A DNA stretch of 12,268 nucleotides, from positions 1 through 12,268 of the forward strand of contig JBMTBW010000023.1 of the NCBI GenBank assembly GCA_049430265.1, given 5' to 3'. This document shows, in pieces, positions 1 through 5,999 of the stretch (positions are counted from its first letter, which is position 1; each line of letters opens with the position of its first letter). The notes below the pieces were generated by a model. The model worked only from the letters and a program-made list of their open reading frames with translations. It did no database searches and had not been told where the DNA came from. A program made the translations under genes and the position numbers. The DNA is from MAG-120802 sp049430265. GTDB lineage: Bacteria; Actinomycetota; Actinomycetes; Nanopelagicales; Nanopelagicaceae.

Positions 1-222
1 ATCTTGAAGCGCTCTTCACAGATTTCTGTAGTTCTATCTGATGATAAGAATTATCGAAAGCCAACAAAAGAGCAGGCAAGAAAATTAGCAGCGGCAGCTC
101 TTGCAGCAGCTAGTGAAGTTGCTAGTGATGAAAAACCTGCAGCAGCAAAGAAAGCTCCGGTTAAAAAGGCTAGCGCCAAAAAGGCAGCAGCTAAGAAAAC
201 TACAGAGCAGGAGGCGAAGTAA
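1..222 (+). CDS. rplV: 50S ribosomal protein L22, C-terminal part (cut by left edge)
   Basis: The reading frame is open from base 1 and ends at TAA 220-222, so only the last 73 codons are in the window. The first visible residues, ILKRSSQISVVLSDDK, match the final beta strand of L22, where RTSHITVVV-type sequence is usual. L22 is a 23S rRNA-binding protein whose long hairpin lines the peptide exit tunnel; that hairpin lies upstream of the window. After the folded core comes a tail of about 45 residues made mostly of Ala and Lys with AAAKK/APVKK-like units. Such basic tails are known on L22 of actinobacteria and probably lie on the ribosome surface. The stop codon directly abuts the rpsC start at 223, the S10-operon order. 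Identity is firm from the conserved strand plus position before rpsC. A TTG at 4 should not be taken as a start. Confidence 0.93.
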   Translation: MLKRSSQISVVLSDDKNYRKPTKEQARKLAAAALAAASEVASDEKPAAAKKAPVKKASAKKAAAKKTTEQEAK

Positions 223-1044
223 ATGGGTCAAAAAATCAACCCTCATGGCTTCCGCCTAGGAATCACCACTGAGTACAAGTCTCGCTGGTATGCCGAGAAG
301 CTTTATAAAGATTATGTAAAAGAAGATGTGATGATCCGTCGCATGATGGAGAAGAACATGGAGAGGGCTGGAGTATCTCGCATTGAAATCGAGCGTACTC
401 GTGAGCGCGTCCGTATCGATCTTCACACCGCTCGTCCTGGAATTGTGATTGGACGTAGGGGAACTGAGGCAGATCGTCTCCGTCTTGATCTTGAGAAATT
501 AACTGGCAAGCAAGTTCAGTTAAATATCTTGGAAGTTAAGAATCCTGAAATTGATGCCCAGCTAGTAGCGCGCGGAGTTGCAGAGCAATTAGCAGCTCGC
601 GTCTCTTTCCGCCGCGCAATGCGTAAGGCAATGCAGACTGCATTTAAAGCAGGAGCAAAGGGAGTTCGTATCCAATGTGGTGGACGTCTTGGTGGGGCAG
701 AAATGTCACGCTCTGAGTTCTATCGCGAAGGTCGAGTTCCACTTCACACCCTAAGAGCTGATATTGATTATGGCTTTGCTGAAGCTCACACCACATTTGG
801 TCGCTTAGGTGTAAAGGTCTGGATTTATAAGGGCGAAGTTATCGCTTCAAGAACTGAGCGCGAAGCAGCTGCTCTTGCGCAAGTTCAAGCAGCTAAGGCT
901 GAGCGCGCACCAAAGCGTGCACCTCGCGCGCCAAAGGGTGAAGTGACAAAGACATCTGTTGCAGAACGAGCAAATGAAGCTGCAGCTGCTGGCCTTGATA
1001 GCGAAGTAAGCCCTGAAGTTAAAAGCGAAGGAAGTGATGCGTAA
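223..1044 (+). CDS. rpsC: 30S ribosomal protein S3
   Basis: S3 sits on the head of the 30S subunit at the mRNA entry channel, where it contributes to mRNA helicase activity. The start MGQKINPHGFRLGI is the invariant S3 N-terminus. A type II KH RNA-binding domain follows, with its GIVIGRRG loop at residues 73-80. The C-terminal S3 domain carries the signature around residues 155-195 (GRLGGAEMSRSE, HTLRADIDYG). At 273 residues it is about 40 longer than E. coli S3. The extra length is a tail from about residue 212, first Ala/Arg/Lys rich, then acidic (ending SEGSDA). Extended S3 tails are common in actinobacteria. Its stop overlaps the rplP start by one base (TAATG), so the two are likely translationally coupled. 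Confidence 0.98.
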   Translation: MGQKINPHGFRLGITTEYKSRWYAEKLYKDYVKEDVMIRRMMEKNMERAGVSRIEIERTRERVRIDLHTARPGIVIGRRGTEADRLRLDLEKLTGKQVQLNILEVKNPEIDAQLVARGVAEQLAARVSFRRAMRKAMQTAFKAGAKGVRIQCGGRLGGAEMSRSEFYREGRVPLHTLRADIDYGFAEAHTTFGRLGVKVWIYKGEVIASRTEREAAALAQVQAAKAERAPKRAPRAPKGEVTKTSVAERANEAAAAGLDSEVSPEVKSEGSDA

Positions 1045-1457
1045 TGTTAATTCCACGTCGCGTTAAGCATCGCAAGCAACATCGTCCAAAGCGTTCTGGT
1101 AATGCTAAGGGCGGAACAGCGGTTGCATTCGGTGATTTTGGTCTGCAAGCAACTGAGGGTGGTTATGTAACTAACCGTCAGATTGAAGCAGCTCGTATCG
1201 CAATGACTCGTCATATCAAGCGCGGTGGAAAGGTTTGGATCAATATCTATCCAGATCGCCCACTAACTAAGAAGCCTGCTGAAACCCGTATGGGTTCTGG
1301 TAAGGGATCCCCAGAATTCTGGATCGCAAATGTGAAACCAGGAAGAGTTTTATTTGAAATATCTGGTGTAACGCTAGATGTTGCAAATCAAGCGCTCTCT
1401 CGCGCAGCTCATAAACTCCCAGTCAAATCTCGCGTAGTAATTCGCGAGGAGGTATAA
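1044..1457 (+). CDS. rplP: 50S ribosomal protein L16
   Basis: L16 is an essential late-assembly protein of the 50S subunit. It lies near the A-site tRNA elbow and the base of the L7/L12 stalk. The 137-residue product matches the usual length (136 in E. coli) and starts MLIPRRVKHRKQHRP, a hallmark. Also visible are the conserved segments GDFGLQATEGGYVTNRQIEAAR (residues about 30-51), KVWINIYPDRPLTKKPAETRMGSGKG (about 63-88) and PEFWIANVKPGR. The start ATG shares its A with the rpsC stop. A GAAGGAAG purine stretch about 10 bases upstream serves as ribosome binding site. The 3' end of the gene contains a GC-rich inverted repeat that covers the ribosome binding site of rpmC (see the separate feature). 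Confidence 0.98.
   Translation: MLIPRRVKHRKQHRPKRSGNAKGGTAVAFGDFGLQATEGGYVTNRQIEAARIAMTRHIKRGGKVWINIYPDRPLTKKPAETRMGSGKGSPEFWIANVKPGRVLFEISGVTLDVANQALSRAAHKLPVKSRVVIREEV
1428..1449 (+). promoter_or_regulatory. Hairpin overlapping the rpmC Shine-Dalgarno
   Basis: CTCGCG (1429-1434) is the exact reverse complement of CGCGAG (1443-1448), with the 8-base loop TAGTAATT. An outer T-G wobble pair (1428/1449) extends the stem to seven pairs. The right arm overlaps the strong Shine-Dalgarno GAGGAGGT (1446-1453) of rpmC. A folded stem would hide that site until a ribosome finishing rplP (stop 1455-1457) melts it, which would couple L29 synthesis to L16. The pairing is seen directly; the regulatory role is inferred, and the bases are also constrained by coding for the L16 C-terminus. 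Confidence 0.35.
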
Positions 1458-1459
1458 CC

Positions 1460-1678
1460 ATGGCAAAGATGATCACTACTGAAGAACTTAGAGCTCTAAG
1501 CACTGAAGATCTTGCAGAGAAGTTAAAGGATTCAAAGGAAGAGTTATTCAACCTTCGTTTCCAAGCTGCAACTGGTCAACTTGAGAGCCATGGACGCCTA
1601 ACAGCGGTCCGTAAAGAGATTGCCAAGATCTATACCGTTATTCGTGAACGCGAACTAGGAATTGGAGGAGCGGCATGA
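1460..1678 (+). CDS. rpmC: 50S ribosomal protein L29
   Basis: L29 is a small two-helix protein on the back of the 50S subunit next to the tunnel exit, near L23, where SRP and trigger factor dock. The 72-residue product has the family pattern: ELRALSTEDLAEKLKDSKEELFNLRFQAATGQLE, then a second helix with RLTAVRKEIAKIYTVIRERE. The KEELFNLRFQ-x-ATGQLE stretch is the L29 signature. The start is backed by an excellent AGGAGG at 1447-1452, seven bases upstream. The gene ends in ATGA, overlapping the rpsQ start by four bases. It is slightly longer than E. coli L29 (63 residues), with a short Gly/Ala end. Confidence 0.97.
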   Translation: MAKMITTEELRALSTEDLAEKLKDSKEELFNLRFQAATGQLESHGRLTAVRKEIAKIYTVIRERELGIGGAA

Positions 1679-1935
1679 GTGAGGATAGAAAGTTTCGCAA
1701 GACTCGCGAAGGCGTAGTTATTAGCGACAAGATGGATAAGACTGTGGTGGTAAAGGTTGAAGACCGCGCTGCTCATGGTCTCTACTCCAAAGTTATTACC
1801 AAGAATAAGAAGTTTAAGGCTCACGATGAAGATAACACCGCCGGTGTTGGAGATCGCGTGCGCATTATGGAAACCCGTCCACTTTCGGCAACCAAGCGTT
1901 GGCGTGTAGTGGAGATTATCGAGAAGGCTAAGTAA
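1675..1935 (+). CDS. rpsQ: 30S ribosomal protein S17
   Basis: S17 is a primary 16S rRNA-binding protein with an OB fold that helps organise the lower body of the 30S subunit. The 86-residue product carries the family core GVVISDKMDKTVVVKVE (about residues 13-29), then the conserved region with YSKVITKNKKFKAHDE and the C-terminal GDRVRIMETRPLSATKRWRVVEI. The ETRPLSATKRW motif is diagnostic. GGAGGAG at 1664-1670 precedes the ATG, which overlaps the rpmC stop (ATGA). As in most bacteria it is the last gene of the S10-type block, and rplN follows after two bases. Confidence 0.98.
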   Translation: MSEDRKFRKTREGVVISDKMDKTVVVKVEDRAAHGLYSKVITKNKKFKAHDEDNTAGVGDRVRIMETRPLSATKRWRVVEIIEKAK

Positions 1936-1937
1936 CC

Positions 1938-2306
1938 ATGATCCAAGCAGAGTCACGACTACGAGTCGCCGATAACACAGGAGCTAGAGAGCTTCTCTGT
2001 ATTCGCGTGCTAGGTGGAACCCAACGTCGCTATGCCTCAATCGGTGATGTCATTGTCTGTTCCGTTAAGGATGCAATTCCTGGCGGACAGGTTAAGAAAG
2101 GTGAAGTCGTTAAGGCTGTCATCGTTCGAACTGTTAAAGAGAACCGTAGAGCTGATGGTTCCTACATTAAATTTGATGAAAATGCTGCGGTAATTATCAA
2201 GGAAGATAACGAACCAAGAGGAACCCGTATTTTCGGACCTGTTGCTAGAGAACTTCGTGATAAGCGCTTTATGAAGATCATCTCACTTGCCCCGGAGGTG
2301 CTGTAA
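1938..2306 (+). CDS. rplN: 50S ribosomal protein L14
   Basis: L14 is one of the best conserved 50S proteins. It forms intersubunit bridges and is the docking site of the silencing factor RsfS and of initiation/anti-association factors. The 122-residue length is standard. The start MIQAESRLRVADNTGAREL and the internal block GDVIVCSVKDAIPGG are diagnostic, as are KKGEVVKAVIVRT, FDENAAVIIKEDNEPRGTRIFGPVARELRDK and the end MKIISLAPEVL. In E. coli rplN is the first gene of the spc operon. Here it starts two bases after rpsQ with no room for a promoter, so the S10 and spc blocks are probably one transcript. It ends TAATG, sharing a base with rplX. Confidence 0.98.
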   Translation: MIQAESRLRVADNTGARELLCIRVLGGTQRRYASIGDVIVCSVKDAIPGGQVKKGEVVKAVIVRTVKENRRADGSYIKFDENAAVIIKEDNEPRGTRIFGPVARELRDKRFMKIISLAPEVL

Positions 2307-2620
2307 TGAGAATAAAGAAAGGTGACACAGTTCTAGTCATCGCAGGAAAAGATAAAGGTGTAACTGGCAAAGTATTAGCCGTTAATACCGTTACTGCCCG
2401 CGTAACTGTTGAAGGTGTTAACCGCGTCAAGAAGCATACGAAAGAAGATACTTCACAGCGCGGCGCCAAAGTTGGCGGAATTCTCACTATTGAAGCCCCA
2501 ATTGCTTACTCCAATGTGATGTTGCTAGATGATGATAATAAAGCAACCCGTATCGCAGTTCGCAAAGATGAAGAAGGCAAGAACATTCGTATCTCTAGAA
2601 GAACTGGAGGAGATCTATAA
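2306..2620 (+). CDS. rplX: 50S ribosomal protein L24
   Basis: L24 is an assembly-initiator protein that binds the 5' end of 23S rRNA. The product has the usual length of about 104 residues. An N-terminal KOW motif is visible at about residues 3-30 (KKGDTVLVIAGKDKGVTGKVLAV). After it come GVNRVKKHTKED, the GGILTIEAPIAYSNVML segment typical of bacterial L24, and a C-terminal strand region ending RISRRTGGDL. GGAGGTG at 2294-2300 is the ribosome binding site. The start shares a base with the rplN stop, and the stop TAA directly abuts the rplE ATG. Its last codons (TGGAGGAGATC) supply the rplE Shine-Dalgarno. Confidence 0.97.
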   Translation: MRIKKGDTVLVIAGKDKGVTGKVLAVNTVTARVTVEGVNRVKKHTKEDTSQRGAKVGGILTIEAPIAYSNVMLLDDDNKATRIAVRKDEEGKNIRISRRTGGDL

Positions 2621-2666
2621 ATGAGTACAGTCATTGCACCTCGTTTAAAAGAGATCTATAAATCTC
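2610..2666 (+). repeat. 13-bp direct repeat across the rplE start
   Basis: GAGATCTATAAAT occurs exactly twice, at 2610-2622 and 2651-2663, 41 bases apart. The first copy runs from the rplE Shine-Dalgarno into the ATG. The second lies inside the gene and can fold locally, because GAGAT (2651-2655) pairs with ATCTC (2662-2666) around the loop CTATAA. The same ATCTC could instead pair with GAGAT of the first copy and hide the ribosome binding site. In E. coli the rplX/rplE junction is where S8 represses the spc operon. A comparable role here is only inferred. Confidence 0.4.
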
Positions 2667-3187
2667 AGATCGCTCCTGCCCTGCAGAGCGAATTTAACTT
2701 CTCAAATAGAATGCAGATTCCAACCCTTTCCAAGATTGTGGTCAATATGGGCGTTGGCGAAGCAGCTAAGGATTCAAAGTTAATTGAAGGCGCAATTAGA
2801 GATCTTGCAGCAATTACTGGACAGCGTCCATTAGTTACTAAGGCGAGAAAATCAATTGCTAACTTCAAACTCCGTGAAGGCCAGCCAATTGGCGCCCATG
2901 TCACCCTACGTGGCGACCGGATGTGGGAGTTTATGGACCGGCTATTAACAGTTTCGCTGCCAAGAATCCGCGATTTTCGCGGCCTTTCTCCAAAGCAATT
3001 TGATGGCAAAGGAAATTACACCTTCGGTCTAACTGAGCAAGTGGTCTTCCTTGAAATTGAGCAAGACAAGCTAGATCGAGTCCGTGGAATGGATATCACC
3101 ATCGTAACTTCAGCCAAGAACGATAACGAAGGCCGTGCGCTACTTAAGGCGCTTGGTTTTCCGTTTAAGGATCAAGGGGAGAAATAA
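2621..3187 (+). CDS. rplE: 50S ribosomal protein L5
   Basis: L5 binds 5S rRNA together with L18, is part of the central protuberance and contacts the P-site tRNA. The 188-residue product is slightly longer than E. coli L5 (179). Family blocks are clear: RLKEIYKSQIAPALQSEFNFSN near the N-terminus, MQIPTLSKIVVNMGVGEA, LAAITGQRPLVTKARKSIANFKLREGQPIG, then MWEFMDRLLTVSLPRIRDFRGL and FDGKGNYTFGLTEQVVFLEI. The C-terminus GRALLKALGFPF is also typical. GGAGGAGAT at 2606-2614 fixes the ATG immediately after the rplX stop. Three bases separate it from rpsN. Confidence 0.98.
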   Translation: MSTVIAPRLKEIYKSQIAPALQSEFNFSNRMQIPTLSKIVVNMGVGEAAKDSKLIEGAIRDLAAITGQRPLVTKARKSIANFKLREGQPIGAHVTLRGDRMWEFMDRLLTVSLPRIRDFRGLSPKQFDGKGNYTFGLTEQVVFLEIEQDKLDRVRGMDITIVTSAKNDNEGRALLKALGFPFKDQGEK

Positions 3188-3190
3188 ATA

Positions 3191-3376
3191 ATGGCAAAGA
3201 CATCACTGAAGGTTAAGGCAAGCCGCAAACCTAAATTTAAGGTTCGTGGATACACACGTTGCCAACGTTGTGGCCGACCACATTCGGTCTATCAGAAATT
3301 CGGCATCTGCCGAGTCTGCTTCCGCGAGATGGCACACCGCGGTGAACTTCCTGGTATTACGAAAGCTTCCTGGTAA
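3191..3376 (+). CDS. rpsN: 30S ribosomal protein S14, zinc-binding type
   Basis: S14 belongs to the head of the 30S subunit. This is the short 61-residue form (rpsZ / rpsN type Z) with a zinc ribbon, C24-x2-C27 and C40-x2-C43. The long zinc-free form has about 100 residues. The segment RGYTRCQRCGRPHSVYQKFG and the C-terminal RELPGI-like GELPGITKASW are typical of the zinc type in actinobacteria and firmicutes. An AGGGGAG stretch at about 3175-3181 precedes the start. Many actinobacteria also carry a zinc-independent S14 paralogue under Zur control elsewhere; whether one exists here cannot be seen. A 61-nt gap, the longest inside the ribosomal run, separates it from rpsH. Confidence 0.97.
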   Translation: MAKTSLKVKASRKPKFKVRGYTRCQRCGRPHSVYQKFGICRVCFREMAHRGELPGITKASW

Positions 3377-3389
3377 CAACTATTGGAAA

Positions 3390-3411
3390 GGTCCCTTGTA
3401 TGAGGGAAACC
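3390..3411 (+). promoter_or_regulatory. Hairpin in the rpsN-rpsH gap
   Basis: TCCCT (3392-3396) pairs with AGGGA (3403-3407) around the 6-base loop TGTATG. GG (3390-3391) can pair with CC (3410-3411) across a two-A bulge. There is no T run behind it, so it does not look like an intrinsic terminator, and rpsH continues the operon. It could be an mRNA structure controlling S8 translation or an RNA processing site; the function is unproven. Confidence 0.35.
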
Positions 3412-3437
3412 AGCCAAAGAAAGGCGATGAGCCAACT

Positions 3438-3842
3438 ATGACAATGACCGACCCGATCGCAGACATGCTCTCTCGTTTGCGTAACGCCAATATGGCCTAC
3501 CATGAAGTGGTTTCCATGCCATCTTCATCGGTGAAGGTTCGTATTGCCGAAATTTTGCAGAGAGAGGGATATATCTCTGGCTATAAAGTCAGCGATAACC
3601 CAGAAGGTTTTGGAAAGACCTTAACTCTTGACCTTAAATATGGTTCAAATCGTGAGCGATCAATTGCTGGTCTGCGCCGCGTTTCAAAGCCAGGTCTTCG
3701 TGTTTATGCCAAATCAACTGGACTTCCTAAAGTATTAGGCGGACTTGGTGTGGCAATTATTTCAACCTCACAAGGATTACTCACTGATCGACAAGCTAAC
3801 AAGAATGGCGTAGGCGGAGAAGTTCTCGCTTACGTATGGTGA
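3438..3842 (+). CDS. rpsH: 30S ribosomal protein S8
   Basis: S8 is a primary 16S rRNA-binding protein (helix 21) and in E. coli the translational repressor of the spc operon. The ATG at 3438 gives 134 residues beginning MTMTDPIADMLSRLRNAN, the conserved actinobacterial S8 N-terminus. The frame stays open further upstream, but that part overlaps rpsN and has no S8 similarity. The C-terminal half is strongly conserved: SIAGLRRVSKPGLRVYAKS, then GGLGVAIISTSQGLLTDRQA, ending GGEVLAYVW. A weak ribosome site AAGGCGATGAG lies about 7 bases upstream. A second in-frame ATG at 3444 is possible but less likely. The stop is followed after five bases by the rplF start. Confidence 0.97.
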   Translation: MTMTDPIADMLSRLRNANMAYHEVVSMPSSSVKVRIAEILQREGYISGYKVSDNPEGFGKTLTLDLKYGSNRERSIAGLRRVSKPGLRVYAKSTGLPKVLGGLGVAIISTSQGLLTDRQANKNGVGGEVLAYVW

Positions 3843-3847
3843 TTGCT

Positions 3848-4390
3848 ATGTCACGTATTGGAAAAATGCCAGTGGCCATTCCTTCAGGGGTTGAGGTAAA
3901 TATCTCTGGTCAATCAGTCTCTATCAAAGGACCTAAGGGAACGCTAAGCCATGTGCTTCCTGAGTTAATTACTCCTACGAAAGAGGAGAGCTCAGTAGTA
4001 CTAACTCGCGCTAATGATGAGCGCGCAGCAAAGAGCCTCCATGGTCTTTCTCGCACTCTGATTTCAAATATGGTTACTGGCGTTACAGCTGGTTACTCAA
4101 AGAAAATCATGATTGTTGGAGTTGGTTATAAAGTAGCGGCAAAGGGCAAAGATCTAGAGTTTGCACTGGGCTACTCACACCCAATTAATTTCACAGCTCC
4201 TGCCGGCATTACCTTCACTGTTGAATCACCTACTGATCTAATCGTTTCAGGCGTTGATAAGCAGCTAGTTGGAGAAGTTGTTGCCAAGATTCAAAAACTT
4301 CGCAAAGCCGATCCATATAAAGGCAAGGGTCTGCATCTACAAGGTGCGCGCATTCGCCGCAAAGCTGGAAAGACAGGTAAGAAGGCATGA
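3848..4390 (+). CDS. rplF: 50S ribosomal protein L6
   Basis: L6 lies near the sarcin-ricin loop and the factor-binding site of the 50S subunit. I chose the ATG at 3848 because it yields MSRIGKMPVAIPSGVEV, the standard L6 N-terminus. An in-frame ATG at 3836 would add four residues and overlap rpsH. The 180-residue product has the two duplicated L6 domains. The C-terminal signature DPYKGKGL is at residues 155-162, followed by GARIRRKAGKTGKK. The middle segment with KSLHGLSRTLISNMVTGVT and VGVGYKVAAKG is also typical. GGTGAT just before the start serves as ribosome site. The gene ends ATGA, overlapping rplR by four bases. Confidence 0.97.
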   Translation: MSRIGKMPVAIPSGVEVNISGQSVSIKGPKGTLSHVLPELITPTKEESSVVLTRANDERAAKSLHGLSRTLISNMVTGVTAGYSKKIMIVGVGYKVAAKGKDLEFALGYSHPINFTAPAGITFTVESPTDLIVSGVDKQLVGEVVAKIQKLRKADPYKGKGLHLQGARIRRKAGKTGKKA

Positions 4391-4764
4391 ATATCTCTAA
4401 GAAGATTGTTAAGGGCTCTACTCAAGTTGCCCGCGCCCGTCGCCACTTTAGAGTGCGAAAGAGAGTTACCGGAACATCTGAGCGTCCACGTTTAGTTGTT
4501 ACTCGCTCTGCTCGCCACTTAGTTGCGCAAATCGTTGATGATTCACGTGGCCATACTCTGGCCTCTGCTTCAACTATGGAAAAAGAGCTAAGAGCAACAT
4601 CTGCAGATAAGACTAAGAAGGCAAGAAGCGTTGGCCAATTAGTTGCAGATCGCGCAAAAGCAGCTGGAGTTACCACAGTGGTCTTTGACCGTGGTGGAAA
4701 TCGTTACACCGGGCGAGTAGCAGCGCTTGCCGAAGGTGCTAGAGAGAATGGGTTGGACTTCTAA
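4387..4764 (+). CDS. rplR: 50S ribosomal protein L18
   Basis: L18 binds 5S rRNA with L5 and brings it into the central protuberance. The 125-residue product has the basic N-terminus (ARRHFRVRKRVTGTSERPRLVV, about residues 17-38). The conserved core follows: STMEKELRAT, then AKAAGVTTVVFDRGGNRYTGRVAALAEGARENGLDF. The FDRGG-x-x-YHGRV-like motif near residue 99 and the end GLDF are diagnostic, with Thr replacing the usual His in YHGRV, a common substitution. Its start overlaps the rplF stop by four bases, and its stop shares a base with the rpsE start (TAATGG). Confidence 0.97.
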   Translation: MNISKKIVKGSTQVARARRHFRVRKRVTGTSERPRLVVTRSARHLVAQIVDDSRGHTLASASTMEKELRATSADKTKKARSVGQLVADRAKAAGVTTVVFDRGGNRYTGRVAALAEGARENGLDF

Positions 4765-5372
4765 TGGCCGATAAAGAAGTAGTAAGTACTGAGGCAGAGA
4801 AGCCAAAGCGCGGACGCGATAAGCGCGAACGCCGCGATGATCGCCAATCTGAGAAGTCTCCCTATATCGAGCGCGTGGTATTTATCAACCGCGTAGCAAA
4901 GGTTGTCTCTGGAGGTCGTCGTTTCTCATTCACCGCACTTGTTGTGCTTGGTGATGGCAATGGCATGGTTGGCATTGGTTATGGAAAAGCAAAAGAAGTT
5001 CCACAAGCCATTGCTAAAGCTGTTGAAGAGGCGAAGAAATCATTCTTCAAAGTTCCAAGAATTCAAGGCACTATCCCGCACCCAGTTCAGGGAGAAGATG
5101 CAGCAGGAGTAGTACTACTTCGCCCTGCAGCTCCTGGTACTGGAGTTATCGCTGGTGGTCCAGTGCGCGCAGTTCTTGAGTGCGCAGGAATTAGCGATGT
5201 GCTAACTAAGTCACTTGGATCAAATAATCCAATTAACATGGTTCATGCCACAGCAAAGGCGCTAAAGATGTTGGAAGATCCAGCAGCAATTGCTGCACGT
5301 CGCGGACTGCCACTTGAGCGCGTTGCTCCAGCTGCAATCATCCGCGCTATGAGCGCAACGGCAGGTGCATAA
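4764..5372 (+). CDS. rpsE: 30S ribosomal protein S5
   Basis: S5 lies at the mRNA entry site with S3 and S4 and affects decoding fidelity. It is the classical site of spectinomycin-resistance changes. The 202-residue product is about 35 longer than E. coli S5, because the fold is preceded by a highly charged leader (residues 1-33, rich in Lys, Arg, Glu and Asp), common in actinobacteria. The double-stranded RNA-binding-like domain begins near residue 35 (IERVVFINRVAKVVSGGRRFSFTALVV). The conserved VGIGYGKAKEVPQAI follows at 69-83. The C-terminal domain contains LLRPAAPGTGVIAGGPVRAVLE and SNNPINMVHATAKAL. One base separates its stop from the rpmD start. Confidence 0.98.
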   Translation: MADKEVVSTEAEKPKRGRDKRERRDDRQSEKSPYIERVVFINRVAKVVSGGRRFSFTALVVLGDGNGMVGIGYGKAKEVPQAIAKAVEEAKKSFFKVPRIQGTIPHPVQGEDAAGVVLLRPAAPGTGVIAGGPVRAVLECAGISDVLTKSLGSNNPINMVHATAKALKMLEDPAAIAARRGLPLERVAPAAIIRAMSATAGA

Positions 5373-5373
5373 A

Positions 5374-5556
5374 ATGCCACGTCTAAAAGTTACTCAAGTT
5401 CGCTCAAAAGTTGGCAATCCTCCTGATCAACGAAACACTCTTCGCTCACTTGGCCTTAAGAGAATCGGTGATGTTGTAGTTAAGGAAGATCGTCCAGAGA
5501 TTCGCGGAATGGTTCATAGCGTTCGTCATTTGATTAAGGTTGAGGAGGTCGAATAA
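5374..5556 (+). CDS. rpmD: 50S ribosomal protein L30
   Basis: L30 is a small ferredoxin-like-fold protein of the 50S subunit, absent from some bacteria. The ATG at 5374 gives a 60-residue protein starting MPRLKVTQVRSKVGNPPDQRNTLRSLGL. It continues with the family motif LKRIGDVVVKEDRPEIRGMVHSVRHLIKVEEV, and E. coli L30 has 59 residues. A GTG at 5365 in frame would add three residues and overlap rpsE, so it is less likely. Its ribosome site (GGCAGGTG) is mediocre, so it probably depends on ribosomes coming from rpsE. The end of the gene encodes the strong GAGGAGGT used by rplO. Confidence 0.96.
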   Translation: MPRLKVTQVRSKVGNPPDQRNTLRSLGLKRIGDVVVKEDRPEIRGMVHSVRHLIKVEEVE

Positions 5557-5558
5557 CT

Positions 5559-5999
5559 ATGGTGCTAAAAGCTCATCATCTCCGTCCCGCTCCTGGTGCT
5601 AAAAAAGCAAAGACCCGTAAAGGTCGAGGCGAAGGCTCCAAGGGAAAGACTGCTGGTCGTGGTGGTAAAGGAACTAGGGCTAGAAATGTAGTTCGCGCAG
5701 GTTTTGAAGGTGGAGCGATGCCTCTTGTGCAGCGCTTGCCAAAACTTCGTGGCTTTAAAAACCCTGAGACCGTTACCTATCAGGCTGTAAATGTCTCAAC
5801 TATCAATGCGCTATTTCCAAAAGGTGGAGAGGTTTCCATCGATGATCTTTATAAATTAGGCGCTGCTCGTAAGGGCCGCCCAGTTAAGGTCCTAGGAAAT
5901 GGCGATATCTCCGTTAAGGTAAATGTCACAGTCCATAGCTTCTCATCATCGGCATCAGAGAAAATCTCTGCCGCCGGCGGAAGTATTAAGACGCTCTAG
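5559..5999 (+). CDS. rplO: 50S ribosomal protein L15
   Basis: L15 is a late-assembly 50S protein with a long unfolded basic N-terminal arm that penetrates 23S rRNA. The 146-residue product is of normal length (144 in E. coli). Visible features are KAHHLRPAPGAKKAKTRKGRG, then the Gly/Arg/Lys-rich arm SKGKTAGRGGKGTRARN (about residues 27-43) and FEGGAMPLVQRLPKLRGF (49-66). The globular C-terminal region follows, with GRPVKVLGNGDISVKVNVTVHSFS. GAGGAGGT at 5542-5549 marks the start. The last 45 bases contain several palindromes, one of them covering the stop codon (separate feature). Confidence 0.97.
   Translation: MVLKAHHLRPAPGAKKAKTRKGRGEGSKGKTAGRGGKGTRARNVVRAGFEGGAMPLVQRLPKLRGFKNPETVTYQAVNVSTINALFPKGGEVSIDDLYKLGAARKGRPVKVLGNGDISVKVNVTVHSFSSSASEKISAAGGSIKTL

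Noticed and set aside
1630..1956. Minus-strand open frame of about 108 codons opposite rpmC/rpsQ
   Set aside because: It is antisense to two certain ribosomal protein genes, has no family features, and can be explained by their codon use.
3246..3437. Upstream extension of the rpsH reading frame over most of rpsN
   Set aside because: The added residues overlap rpsN in another frame and show no S8 similarity; the conserved S8 start MTMTDPIADML lies at 3438.
3836..3847. Earlier in-frame ATG for rplF at 3836
   Set aside because: It would add MVIA before the standard L6 start MSRIGKMP and overlap the rpsH end; the ATG at 3848 fits the family and has GGTGAT in front.
5365..5373. GTG start for rpmD inside the rpsE end
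   Set aside because: L30 proteins begin close to MPRLKVTQ; the ATG at 5374 gives the family length and needs no overlap.
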